Assembly: GCA_021731425.1 (NCBI GenBank)
Contig: JAKFXJ010000052.1
Span: forward strand, 1-13,610
Direction of reading: 5' to 3'
Source of the DNA: Limnohabitans sp.
Lineage (GTDB): Bacteria > Pseudomonadota > Gammaproteobacteria > Burkholderiales > Burkholderiaceae_C
Length of the DNA: 13,610 bases
Within the stretch, counting starts at the first letter, position 1. Each line of letters begins with the position of its first letter. Shown here piece after piece: positions 1 to 8,319 of this stretch. The notes under the pieces were generated by a model. That model did not search any database, had not been told where the DNA came from, and worked only from the letters and a program-made list of their open reading frames with translations. Both the position numbers and the translations under genes were made by a program.

Positions 1-1574
<1,574 letters not shown>

Positions 1575-1606
1575 GGAGGACCTGGTTGATGTTGGGGCTT
1601 GGAGTG

Positions 1607-1635
1607 AATGTAAGTCTGGACATACAGTGTGTCAA
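1607..1635 (-). promoter_or_regulatory. Sigma70-type promoter of bchF-bchN
   Basis: On the minus strand a perfect -35 TTGACA (1635-1630) is followed after 17 bases by the -10 TACATT (1612-1607; 4 of 6 consensus positions). The predicted transcript would start near 1600 and have a leader of about 25 bases before the bchF ATG. Both hexamers overlap CrtJ/PpsR-type palindromes, one on each. Seen directly in sequence; promoter activity is inferred. Confidence 0.75.
1609..1626. promoter_or_regulatory. CrtJ/PpsR operator, proximal site of bchF
   Basis: TGTAAGTCTGGACATACA fits the TGT-N12-ACA consensus of the CrtJ/PpsR family. It covers the -10 region of the bchF promoter. Its start is 21 bases from that of the next site, about two helical turns, so both would face the same side of the DNA. 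This suits cooperative binding by PpsR tetramers as described for Rhodobacter. Confidence 0.8.
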
Positions 1636-1647
1636 CATAAATTGACA
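1630..1647. promoter_or_regulatory. CrtJ/PpsR operator, distal site of bchF
   Basis: TGTCAACATAAATTGACA is a perfect TGT-N12-ACA site with extended TGTCAA/TTGACA symmetry. On the minus strand its downstream half is the -35 hexamer TTGACA of the bchF promoter. It lies in the only intergenic region between divergent bchF and aerR, so it might also affect aerR. I saw no convincing promoter for aerR, only weak candidates near 1667-1693. Confidence 0.85.
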
Positions 1648-1821
1648 TTAATTTCAGTTATCAGGGTTTACACTAAATACAAGCTCGCAAAATCAAATCA
1701 CACTCGGAACTGCGTTTTGTGGGTGCTTTGCCGAACCTCACACCACGCACTTCTTGCGACGAGCACTCCGACGCCCCGGAGCCTGCCGCTGGTGTATCCC
1801 TCCTGATGATCGGTGCTTGTC

Positions 1822-2628
1822 ATGGCGAAATTCAATCTCGAAACCGCACAATCCCCGCCCTTGGCCGAGGCTTCTCGCCATGCCTTGCCCGAAGCCTTGC
1901 GTCAAGGTGCACCGGTCGGGCCTCGCCTGGTAGGGGGCACCAGCTTCACCGGCAAATCGGCACTCGACTTGGCGCAAATCCAGATCCTGGCGCAAGCCTG
2001 CCTGCAGGGGCTGGACGCGGCGCGGCAAGTGGTGTTTGGCTGGCAGCGCCAGGGTCAGTCGCTGGAAGACATCTATATGCAAGGCATCACGCCTTGTGCC
2101 CGTTTGCTGGGTGACTGGTGGTGCGCCGACCGGCTCGATTTCGCCATGACCACCATCGCGTCGGCCCATTTGCAGCAGCTGCTGCACGACTTCAGCAGCG
2201 AGTTTTTGCAGGAAACTCCCTCGCAGCGCCTGCCTTGGAGCTTGCTCTTGCTGACCGAGCCCGGTGCACAGCACAGCCTAGGCTTGTTCATGCTCAGTGA
2301 ATTTTTCAAGCGCGCCGGCTGGCTCGTGACCGTGGGTGTGCCGCAGGATGTGACCGAGTTCAAGCGCCTGTTCCAGTCGGACTGGTTTGACGCGGTGGGC
2401 ATTTCGGTGAGCAGCGACCGCCACTTGGACACCCTGGCTGCCTTGCTGCCCAAGCTGCGTGAGGGCTCGGACAACTTGGGGCTGCAGGTGTTTGTCGGTG
2501 GGCCCATGGACTTTATTGCACCCGAACGCTTGCAGGGCTTGGCCGCCGAGGTGCTGGCCGAAGACGCGCCTGCCACCGTGTCGCGCATCACCCAAACCAT
2601 GGCTGGCGCAGCGGCTCGAGCGAGCTGA
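1822..2628 (+). CDS. aerR: AerR/PpaA-type cobalamin-binding antirepressor of photosystem genes
   Basis: AerR (PpaA in Rhodobacter sphaeroides) binds cobalamin and modulates DNA binding by CrtJ/PpsR, linking light and B12 to photosystem expression. In the 268-residue protein, an N-terminal helical part contains LLGDWWCADRLDF (about residues 94-106), typical of the helical cap of B12-binding regulators. The Rossmann-like domain has GAQHSLG with candidate cobalt-ligand His151, the serine motif SVSSD (195-199) and the glycine pair at 226-227 (VGGPMD). I chose the ATG at 1822; an in-frame GTG three codons upstream at 1813 is equally possible, as neither has a clear Shine-Dalgarno. It sits directly before ppsR, its expected partner, as in other phototrophic proteobacteria. 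There is no HTH, consistent with action through protein contact. The symbol could equally be ppaA. Confidence 0.9.
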   Translation: MAKFNLETAQSPPLAEASRHALPEALRQGAPVGPRLVGGTSFTGKSALDLAQIQILAQACLQGLDAARQVVFGWQRQGQSLEDIYMQGITPCARLLGDWWCADRLDFAMTTIASAHLQQLLHDFSSEFLQETPSQRLPWSLLLLTEPGAQHSLGLFMLSEFFKRAGWLVTVGVPQDVTEFKRLFQSDWFDAVGISVSSDRHLDTLAALLPKLREGSDNLGLQVFVGGPMDFIAPERLQGLAAEVLAEDAPATVSRITQTMAGAAARAS

Positions 2629-2656
2629 CATGGCCTGTTCTGTACGTTTCTTAACA

Positions 2657-2685
2657 TTGAAACCACAAGGCCATCCGTTTTTAAT
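2657..2685 (+). promoter_or_regulatory. Candidate sigma70 promoter of ppsR
   Basis: TTGAAA (2657-2662) and TTTAAT (2680-2685) each match consensus at 5 of 6 positions, with a 17-base spacer. Transcription would start near 2692, leaving a leader of about 68 bases before the ATG at 2760. This argues against the upstream TTG at 2703 as the ppsR start. A later TATACT at 2698 has no matching -35. Confidence 0.55.
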
Positions 2686-2700
2686 GGCATATAAGCCTAT

Positions 2701-2725
2701 ACTTGTATGACAAATTCAAGTGTCA
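2701..2725. promoter_or_regulatory. Nested inverted repeats in the ppsR leader
   Basis: TGACA-N8-TGTCA (2708-2725) is a perfect inverted repeat with the same half-sites and spacing as the extended CrtJ/PpsR operators, but with the halves in the opposite order. It interlocks with ACTTG-N11-CAAGT (2701-2721). It lies just downstream of the predicted ppsR transcription start, where a bound protein could act as a block. Binding by PpsR itself is conjecture. Confidence 0.4.
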
Positions 2726-2739
2726 ACTTCCTGATGCTC

Positions 2740-2754
2740 AAACCCGTTTGGTTT
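2740..2754 (+). repeat. Small inverted repeat before the ppsR start codon
   Basis: AAACC-CGTTT-GGTTT could form a 5-bp stem in RNA five bases upstream of the ppsR ATG, where a Shine-Dalgarno would normally lie; none is visible. The stem is weak and may be chance. Confidence 0.3.
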
Positions 2755-2759
2755 ACAAC

Positions 2760-4148
2760 ATGAAGCTTCCCTCTTTGGACCCCTCCACCTTTTCCCAGTT
2801 GCTGGGGGTGGTGTCTGATGTCACCTTGGTCATGGACCCGCAGGGGGTGATCGAGGACGTGTCGACCGGGCGTGACACGCTGGCCGCTTTGGGCTGCCAG
2901 TCGTGGGTGGGCCGCCGCTGGATCGATACCGTCACCAGCGAAAGCCGCACCAAGATCCAAGAAATGCTGTCTTCACAAGGTGTTCCCGATGTGATGCGCT
3001 GGCGGCATGTGAACCACCTCTCGCCGGTGGGCAATGAGGTGGCCATTCAATACGTGGTGCTGCCATTGGGCGGCGGCAAGCTGCTGGCCATGGGCCGCGA
3101 TCTGGAAAGCCTGGCCGAGTTGCAGCGCCGCCTGGTCGAAACCCAGCAGTCCATGGAGCGCGACTATTTGCGCCTGCGCCACATCGAGGCGCGCTACCGC
3201 GTGCTGTTTGACACCTCTTCTGAGGCGGTTTTGATGGTCGATGCCAGCACCCAGCGCGTGCTGGAGGCCAATGTGGGCGCGCAGTCCCTGCTCAAAGACG
3301 CGGGCAAACGCCTGGTGGGCCGCGATGTGCGCGAATGTTTCGAAGGTGAAAGCCAAGGCGAAGTGCAGTCCTTGCTGCGCACGGCGCTGGCCACGGGCCG
3401 TATTGAGATGTGCGCGGCCCGTGTGGCGGGCTTGCCTTCGGCCTGGACGGTGTCGGCCACGGTGTTCCGCCAAGAGGGTGGGGCGCAGTTCTTGGTGCGC
3501 CTGGTCACCCGCGAGGCGGTCACCGCAACTTTGAATGATGCCGGTTCTTCGGCCGCTTTGAGCGAAGCCATGGAGCGCTTCCCGGATGGTTGGTTGTTGA
3601 CCGACACCTCAGGCCTGATCAAAAGCGTGAACGAAGAGGGCATGGCTTTGTTGGGCCTGACGGCCTCGTCCCAAGTGGTGGGTCAGAGCCTGGAGCGCTG
3701 GCTCTTGCGCGGCGCGGTGGACTGGGGTGTGCTCAACACCAGCTTGCGCCAGCAGTTGCCGGTGCGCAATTTCGCCACCGAAGTGCGCACCCTGTCGGGC
3801 ATGACCTTGCCCGTCGAGGTGTCGGCCGTGTGTCTGGCGCGGCCCGAGCCGATGTACGCCTTTTTTGTGCGCGACATGGACCGCCGTCTGCAAGGCGGGG
3901 CGTCGGTGGCGCAAAGCCAAGCCAACCCGTTTGCCGACCTGTCGCAGTTGGTGGGGCGTCGCCCGATCAAGGACATCGTGGGCGAGACGGTGGACACCAT
4001 CGAGCGCCTGTGCATCGAGGCCGCCTTGGAGTTGACCCACAACAACCGCGCTTCGGCTGCAGAAATGTTGGGTTTGTCACGCCAAAGCCTGTACGTCAAA
4101 CTGCGCCGCTTTGGCATGGTGGCGGAAGCCGAAGCCGACGCGCCTTGA
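2760..4148 (+). CDS. ppsR: PpsR/CrtJ photosystem transcriptional repressor
   Basis: PpsR/CrtJ represses bch, crt and antenna genes under aerobic or high-light conditions by binding TGT-N12-ACA pairs. From the ATG at 2760 the protein has 462 residues, matching the family (about 464-469). The in-frame TTG at 2703 would add 19 residues but lies next to the predicted transcription start. Order: an N-terminal PAS-like domain (about 10-110), a helical Q-linker (about 115-143), PAS1 (from HIEARYRVLF, about 141-260), PAS2 (about 268-380) and a C-terminal Fis-type HTH (NRASAAEMLGLSRQSLYVKL, about 428-447). Cys418 in RLCIEAAL matches the HTH redox cysteine (Cys420 of CrtJ). Other cysteines are at 46, 193, 218 and 358; none lies near position 250, where the second redox cysteine of Rhodobacter proteins is found. 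Five candidate target operators are within this window. Confidence 0.95.
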   Translation: MKLPSLDPSTFSQLLGVVSDVTLVMDPQGVIEDVSTGRDTLAALGCQSWVGRRWIDTVTSESRTKIQEMLSSQGVPDVMRWRHVNHLSPVGNEVAIQYVVLPLGGGKLLAMGRDLESLAELQRRLVETQQSMERDYLRLRHIEARYRVLFDTSSEAVLMVDASTQRVLEANVGAQSLLKDAGKRLVGRDVRECFEGESQGEVQSLLRTALATGRIEMCAARVAGLPSAWTVSATVFRQEGGAQFLVRLVTREAVTATLNDAGSSAALSEAMERFPDGWLLTDTSGLIKSVNEEGMALLGLTASSQVVGQSLERWLLRGAVDWGVLNTSLRQQLPVRNFATEVRTLSGMTLPVEVSAVCLARPEPMYAFFVRDMDRRLQGGASVAQSQANPFADLSQLVGRRPIKDIVGETVDTIERLCIEAALELTHNNRASAAEMLGLSRQSLYVKLRRFGMVAEAEADAP

Positions 4149-4152
4149 GGTT

Positions 4153-4170
4153 TGTCAGTTTGAGCTGACA
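4153..4170. promoter_or_regulatory. CrtJ/PpsR operator, distal site of bchG
   Basis: TGTCAGTTTGAGCTGACA is a perfect TGT-N12-ACA palindrome with extended TGTCA/TGACA arms. It starts five bases after the ppsR stop codon and forms a tandem pair with the next site, 23 bases apart start to start. Confidence 0.85.
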
Positions 4171-4175
4171 TTAAG

Positions 4176-4193
4176 TGTCAATCCCGGTTGACA
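4176..4193. promoter_or_regulatory. CrtJ/PpsR operator, proximal site of bchG
   Basis: TGTCAATCCCGGTTGACA is a perfect TGT-N12-ACA site, symmetrical over TGTCAA/TTGACA. Its right half doubles as the best -35 hexamer for bchG. Five bases separate it from the upstream site. Confidence 0.87.
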
Positions 4194-4215
4194 TTTTAGA
4201 AACTCTCTTCACAAT
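4188..4215 (+). promoter_or_regulatory. Candidate promoter of the bchG operon
   Basis: A perfect -35 TTGACA (4188-4193) is followed after 16 bases by CACAAT (4210-4215; 4 of 6). If used, transcription would begin near the ATG at 4222, giving a leaderless or nearly leaderless bchG message. The -35 is convincing; the -10 is weak, and other -10 choices such as TAGAAA near 4197 lack a good -35. Confidence 0.5.
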
Positions 4216-4221
4216 GGGGGC

Positions 4222-5175
4222 ATGGACACCCCACCTTTGGCCCACGCGCCACACAACCAGGCCCTGGCGCCGCTCGGTCGGCCTGCCTTGCGCACGGTGG
4301 CCGAATTCCTCAAGCCCATTACTTGGTTTCCGCCCATGTGGGCCTTTGCCTGTGGCGTGGTGGCCTCTGGGCAGGACCTGGGCGCGAACTGGGCTTTGCT
4401 GCTCTTGGGTTTGGTGTTGACCGGCCCGCTGGTCTGCGCCAGCAGCCAAGCGGTGAACGACTGGTTTGATCGGCATGTGGACGCCATCAACGAACCCAAC
4501 CGCCCCATCCCTTCGGGCCGCATGCCCGGTCGCTGGGGTTTGGGCATTGCCATCGCCTGGACCGCGCTGTCGCTGGTCTGGGCCACGCTCATGGGGCCTT
4601 GGGGCTTTGCGGCCTGCGCCCTGGCCATTGCGCTGTCCTGGGCCTACAGTGCGCCACCCGTGCGCCTCAAAAACAACGGCTGGTGGGGCAACGCAGCTTG
4701 TGCCCTCAGTTACGAAGGTCTGGCTTGGTTGACCGGCACGGCCGTCATGTTGGGCGGAGCCTGGCCTGGCCCGCATTCGGTGGCGTTGGCGCTGCTCTAC
4801 AGCGTGGGTGCCCACGGCATCATGACGCTCAACGATTTCAAGGCCATTGAAGGCGATCGCCGCATGGGCGTGGCCTCGTTGCCGGTGCAGCTGGGCGCGC
4901 ACGGCGCCGCGCGCATGGCCTGTGTGTTCATGCTGGTGCCGCAGGTGGCGGTGGCGGCTTTGCTGCTGAACTGGCAACTGCCATGGCACGCTGCGGCCGT
5001 CTTGGCTTTGGCGGTTTCACAGGGGCCTTTGATGCTCAAATTTTTGCGCCAACCGGTAGAGCGCGCCTTGCATGTTTCGGCCTTTGGTGTGCCGCTTTTT
5101 GTGAGCGGCATGATGGTCAGCGCCTGGGGCCTGCGCCAGTTGAGCGGCTTGCACAGCAGCGTGGGGGTTCTATGA
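4222..5175 (+). CDS. bchG: Bacteriochlorophyll synthase (BchG), UbiA-family prenyltransferase
   Basis: BchG esterifies bacteriochlorophyllide a with geranylgeranyl or phytyl diphosphate at the membrane. The 317-residue protein is polytopic and has both aspartate motifs of the UbiA superfamily: NDWFDRHVD from residue 79, followed by NRPIPSGRMPG, and NDFKAIEGDRRMG from residue 204. The family signature LKPITWFPPMWAFACG lies near the N-terminus (about 30-45). The start ATG follows a G-rich stretch (GGGGG) that is at best a weak ribosome site. It is the first gene of a rightward operon and its stop overlaps the next start as ATGA. Two CrtJ/PpsR operators lie upstream. Very secure. Confidence 0.96.
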   Translation: MDTPPLAHAPHNQALAPLGRPALRTVAEFLKPITWFPPMWAFACGVVASGQDLGANWALLLLGLVLTGPLVCASSQAVNDWFDRHVDAINEPNRPIPSGRMPGRWGLGIAIAWTALSLVWATLMGPWGFAACALAIALSWAYSAPPVRLKNNGWWGNAACALSYEGLAWLTGTAVMLGGAWPGPHSVALALLYSVGAHGIMTLNDFKAIEGDRRMGVASLPVQLGAHGAARMACVFMLVPQVAVAALLLNWQLPWHAAAVLALAVSQGPLMLKFLRQPVERALHVSAFGVPLFVSGMMVSAWGLRQLSGLHSSVGVL

Positions 5176-6542
5176 ACACACCGATGAATGCACAGGTATT
5201 TGGCTGGTTCCAGATCATCCGCTTGGGGCTGATCCAGGCCTGCCTAGGCGCGGTGGTGGTGGTGACCACGTCCACACTCAACCGCATCATGGTGGTCGAG
5301 CTGGCGCTGCCCGCCTTGCTGCCCGGTTTTCTGGTGGCCTGGCATTACGCGGTGCAGATGGTGCGCCCGCGCATGGGATTTGGGTCTGATAAAGGTCGGC
5401 GCAGCACGCCCTGGATGATGGGCGGCATGCTGGTGCTGGGTGTGGGCGGCGTGATGGCCGCTTGGGCCACCGTGTGGATGGCCACCCAACCCATGTATGG
5501 CGCGCTGCTGGCCTGGTTGTCCTTCAGTTTGATTGGTTTGGGCGTGAGCGCATGCGGCACATCCTTGTTGGCGCTGATGGCCAAGCGTGTGCCCGATGAG
5601 CGCCGGGCGCCCGCGGCCACCACCGTGTGGCTGATGATGATTGTCGGTTTTGCGGTCACAGCGGGGGTTGTGGGCAAGCTGATTGACCCTTACAGCCCGC
5701 AGGTGCTGCTGCAGGTCTCGGCAGGCCTGAGTTTGCTGACCGCCTGCATCACGGCGCTGTGTTTGTGGGGCTTGGAAAAGGACGGTGACGTTCCACAGGC
5801 CACAGCGCCTAGCCTGGCCACCGAGCGCCTGCAAAAGCAAAATTTCAAAGAGGCTTTTCAAGAGGTGTGGGCCGAGCCTGCGGCGCGCACCTTCACCGTG
5901 TTTGTGTTCATGTCCATGCTGGCCTACAGCGCGCAGGACCTGATTCTGGAGCCCTTTGCGGGCGCGGTGCACGGCTTCACGCCGGGGCAGACCACGCAGC
6001 TCTCGGGTTGGCACCACATGGGTGTTCTGATCGGCATGCTGGCGGTGGCTGGGGCCGGTTCGCGCTGGGTGGCGGGGCGCTTGGGCTCTGTGCAAGCTTG
6101 GATGGTGGGCGGATGCCTGGTGTCGGCGCTGGCCACGGTGGGCTTGGTCAGTTCGGCCTTGTCTGCCGCATGGCCGCTCAAGGCCAATGTGGTGTTCCTC
6201 GGTGTGGCCAACGGTGCGTTCTCGATCGCCGCGATTGCCACCATGATGCGTCTGGCTGGCGAAGGCGGCGCGGGCCGCGAAGGCACACGCATGGGTTTGT
6301 GGGGCGCGGCGCAAGCGGCGGCCTTTGGTTTGGGGGGATTGCTCGGCACCGCTGCCAGCGATCTGGCCCACGCCTTGTTGGGGGAACAACGCACGGCCTA
6401 TGCCGCCGTGTTTGGCATGCAAGCGCTCATGTTTGCGGTCTCGGCAGCGGTGGCGACACGCCTGCGCACTGGACCCGCGGCACAGAGAGCGTCTTTGCGT
6501 TTTGACGGTCCCGTATTGCTCAAAGGTGGGTCAAGCTCATGA
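5172..6542 (+). CDS. PucC/LhaA-family (BCD family) MFS membrane protein, Orf428 type
   Basis: This 456-residue, roughly 12-helix protein belongs to the PucC/LhaA group of the major facilitator superfamily. PucC and LhaA assist light-harvesting complex assembly, possibly by delivering bacteriochlorophyll; the copy between bchG and bchP (orf428 or 'bch2' in Rhodobacter) is less well understood. The N-terminus (GWFQIIRLGLIQ, residues 11-22) and loop 2-3 motif GFGSDKGRRS (69-78) are characteristic. A longer in-frame ORF starts at 4983, but the ATG at 5172 overlaps the bchG stop and gives the normal family N-terminus. Its own stop overlaps the bchP start as ATGA. Position suggests it passes pigment between BchG/BchP and the antenna proteins; this is inference. 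Confidence 0.9.
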   Translation: MNTPMNAQVFGWFQIIRLGLIQACLGAVVVVTTSTLNRIMVVELALPALLPGFLVAWHYAVQMVRPRMGFGSDKGRRSTPWMMGGMLVLGVGGVMAAWATVWMATQPMYGALLAWLSFSLIGLGVSACGTSLLALMAKRVPDERRAPAATTVWLMMIVGFAVTAGVVGKLIDPYSPQVLLQVSAGLSLLTACITALCLWGLEKDGDVPQATAPSLATERLQKQNFKEAFQEVWAEPAARTFTVFVFMSMLAYSAQDLILEPFAGAVHGFTPGQTTQLSGWHHMGVLIGMLAVAGAGSRWVAGRLGSVQAWMVGGCLVSALATVGLVSSALSAAWPLKANVVFLGVANGAFSIAAIATMMRLAGEGGAGREGTRMGLWGAAQAAAFGLGGLLGTAASDLAHALLGEQRTAYAAVFGMQALMFAVSAAVATRLRTGPAAQRASLRFDGPVLLKGGSSS

Positions 6543-7747
6543 ACCAAACCGATTACGATTTTGTGGTGGTGGGCGGAGGTCCTTCGGGGGCCACCGCTGC
6601 ACACGATTTGGTGCGCCAAGGCTGGCGCGTGTTGTTGCTCGACCGCCAGGGCCGCACCAAACCCTGCGGCGGCGCGATCCCGCCGCGCCTGATCCAGGAC
6701 TTCGACATCCCCGACCACCTGTTGGTGGCCAAGGTGCGTTGTGCCCGCATGATCTCGCCGACCGACAACAAAGTCGACATCCCCATCGACAACGGCTTTG
6801 TGGGCATGGTGGACCGTGACGAGTTTGACGAGTACTTGCGCAATCGCGCTGCCCAGTCGGGTGCGGTGCGCTGCCAGGCGATTTTTGACAAACTTCAGCA
6901 TGACGACAGTGGCAAGTTGTGGGTGCACTACACACCGGTCACGCCCAAAGAACACGCGGCCCTAGAGCATGCCCAACCCATCAAGGTGTCCACCCGCATG
7001 GTGGTCGGGGCCGATGGTGCACGCTCGGAAGTGGCGCGCCAAGCCATTCCCAACGCCCACAAGACCAAGTACGTGTTCGCCTACCACGAGATCATCGAGT
7101 CGCCTGTGGGCCAACCCGGCTACGACGCGGACCGCTGCGATGTGTATTACCAAGGCGAGGTCTCGCCTGACTTTTACGGCTGGGTCTTCCCACATGGCAA
7201 GACCATGAGTGTGGGCATGGGCAGCGCAGACAAAGGGTATTCGCTGCGCAGCGCCACAGCACGCCTGCGAGAAATTGCGGGTCTGACCCACGCGCCCACC
7301 TTGCGCCGCGAAGGTGCGCCCATCCCGCTCAAGCCCTTGCCCCAGTGGGACAACGGCCGCGACGTGGTGGTGATTGGCGACGCTGCGGGGGTGGTGGCAC
7401 CGTCGTCGGGTGAAGGCATTTACTACGCCATGGACTGCGCCCGACGCGTTGCCCAAGCGGCGCACCAGGCCCTCAAAACCGGCAACAGCGCTTGCCTCAA
7501 GCAAGGCCGCAAGAGCTTCATGAAGCAGCACGGTCGGGTGTTCTGGATCTTGGGCGTGATGCAGTACTTCTGGTACCAAAACGACAAACGCCGCGAAAAA
7601 TTCGTCAAGATCTGCGAAGACCGCGATGTGCAGCGCCTGACCTTTGAGTCCTACATGAACAAAGAATTGGCGCGCAAGGACCCCATGGCCCATGTGCGCA
7701 TCTTCTTCAAAGACATGGCGCATTTGTTGGGTTTGGCACGCACATGA
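6539..7747 (+). CDS. bchP: Geranylgeranyl reductase (BchP)
   Basis: BchP reduces three double bonds of the geranylgeranyl tail, using NADPH, to give phytyl bacteriochlorophyll. The 402-residue protein is a FAD-dependent reductase of the geranylgeranyl reductase family. It has an N-terminal dinucleotide-binding motif (VVVGGGPSGATAA, residues 9-21), the substrate-side PCGGAIPP (about 41-48), VVGADGARS in the middle and the second FAD motif GDAAGVVAPSSGEGI from residue 280. Length agrees with Rhodobacter BchP (about 390). Start overlaps the preceding gene by four bases and the next gene begins seven bases after the stop, so the operon is tightly coupled. Confidence 0.96.
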   Translation: MNQTDYDFVVVGGGPSGATAAHDLVRQGWRVLLLDRQGRTKPCGGAIPPRLIQDFDIPDHLLVAKVRCARMISPTDNKVDIPIDNGFVGMVDRDEFDEYLRNRAAQSGAVRCQAIFDKLQHDDSGKLWVHYTPVTPKEHAALEHAQPIKVSTRMVVGADGARSEVARQAIPNAHKTKYVFAYHEIIESPVGQPGYDADRCDVYYQGEVSPDFYGWVFPHGKTMSVGMGSADKGYSLRSATARLREIAGLTHAPTLRREGAPIPLKPLPQWDNGRDVVVIGDAAGVVAPSSGEGIYYAMDCARRVAQAAHQALKTGNSACLKQGRKSFMKQHGRVFWILGVMQYFWYQNDKRREKFVKICEDRDVQRLTFESYMNKELARKDPMAHVRIFFKDMAHLLGLART

Positions 7748-7754
7748 GGACTGA

Positions 7755-8294
7755 GTGAGCCAGCACCCCGAACACGGCTTGCTGAGGTCAACCCCGGGGC
7801 GCAGGCACAAAGCGTCTGTGCGCACCTTGCTCCTGGCCTTTGTGCTCAGCTACGCCACAGCGGGCATCGGTGCGGCTTTGACCGAGTTGGGTCCGTGGTA
7901 CTTTGCACTCAAGCACCCGCCCTGGAAGCCACCCGACGCCGCATTCGGTGTGATTTGGTCCACCATCTTCACGCTGTGCGCCATCAGCGGCTGGCTGGCT
8001 TGGCAAGCGGCCGACACCGCTGCGCTGCGCCGCCGAGTGGCGGTGCTGTTTGGCGTGAATGCCGCGCTCAACATGCTGTGGAGCGCGCTGTACTTCAAGC
8101 TGCAGCGCCCGGACTGGGCGCTGTTTGAGGTGGTGTTTTTGTGGCTGTCCATCCTGGCACTGATCATGGGCCTGTGGCGCTTGTCGCGCTGGGCCAGTTT
8201 GCTGCTCGTCACTTACTGGGTCTGGGTCAGCATCGCTACCGTGTTGAATGTGCAAACCGTGATGCTCAACGGACCTTTCGGCGTGCAACCCTGA
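7755..8294 (+). CDS. tspO: TspO/MBR-family tryptophan-rich sensory protein
   Basis: TspO is a five-helix membrane protein that binds porphyrins; in Rhodobacter sphaeroides it lowers photosynthesis gene expression in oxygen, acting through tetrapyrrole levels and the AppA/PpsR pathway. Family motifs are clear: PPWKPPDAAFGVIWS (residues 55-69), NAALNMLWSALYF (102-114) and YWVWVSIATVLN (154-165). The 179 residues exceed the usual 155-160 because of a polar N-terminal tail of about 22 residues. I use the GTG at 7755, with AGGA (7747-7750) only four bases upstream. No ATG lies between it and the first helix, though GTG codons such as the one near 7817 could give a shorter form. The gene lies in the bchG operon seven bases after bchP. 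Confidence 0.92.
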   Translation: MSQHPEHGLLRSTPGRRHKASVRTLLLAFVLSYATAGIGAALTELGPWYFALKHPPWKPPDAAFGVIWSTIFTLCAISGWLAWQAADTAALRRRVAVLFGVNAALNMLWSALYFKLQRPDWALFEVVFLWLSILALIMGLWRLSRWASLLLVTYWVWVSIATVLNVQTVMLNGPFGVQP

Positions 8295-8309
8295 ACGCTC
8301 AACCCCATT

Positions 8310-8314
8310 AGGAG
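8310..8314 (+). promoter_or_regulatory. Ribosome binding site of the 59-residue ORF
   Basis: AGGAG ends five bases before the ATG at 8320. It is the best Shine-Dalgarno seen in the whole rightward operon and is a main reason to accept the short ORF behind it. Confidence 0.75.
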
Positions 8315-8319
8315 CCCCT

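Noticed and set aside
2641..2656. TGTACGTTTCTTAACA as a CrtJ/PpsR operator before ppsR
   Set aside because: The spacer is 10 bases, not 12, so it does not fit the consensus.
2670..2688. GCCAT-N9-ATGGC hairpin as an aerR terminator
   Set aside because: The stem is only 5 bp with a 9-base loop, there is no T-run after it, and it overlaps the likelier ppsR -10 element.
2703..2759. TTG start giving ppsR 19 extra residues
   Set aside because: It would start about 11 bases from the predicted transcription start, overlaps the palindromes, and gives a length above the family norm.
5244..6422. 392-residue minus-strand frame opposite the PucC-family gene
   Set aside because: His/Gln/Arg-rich antisense product with no family resemblance.
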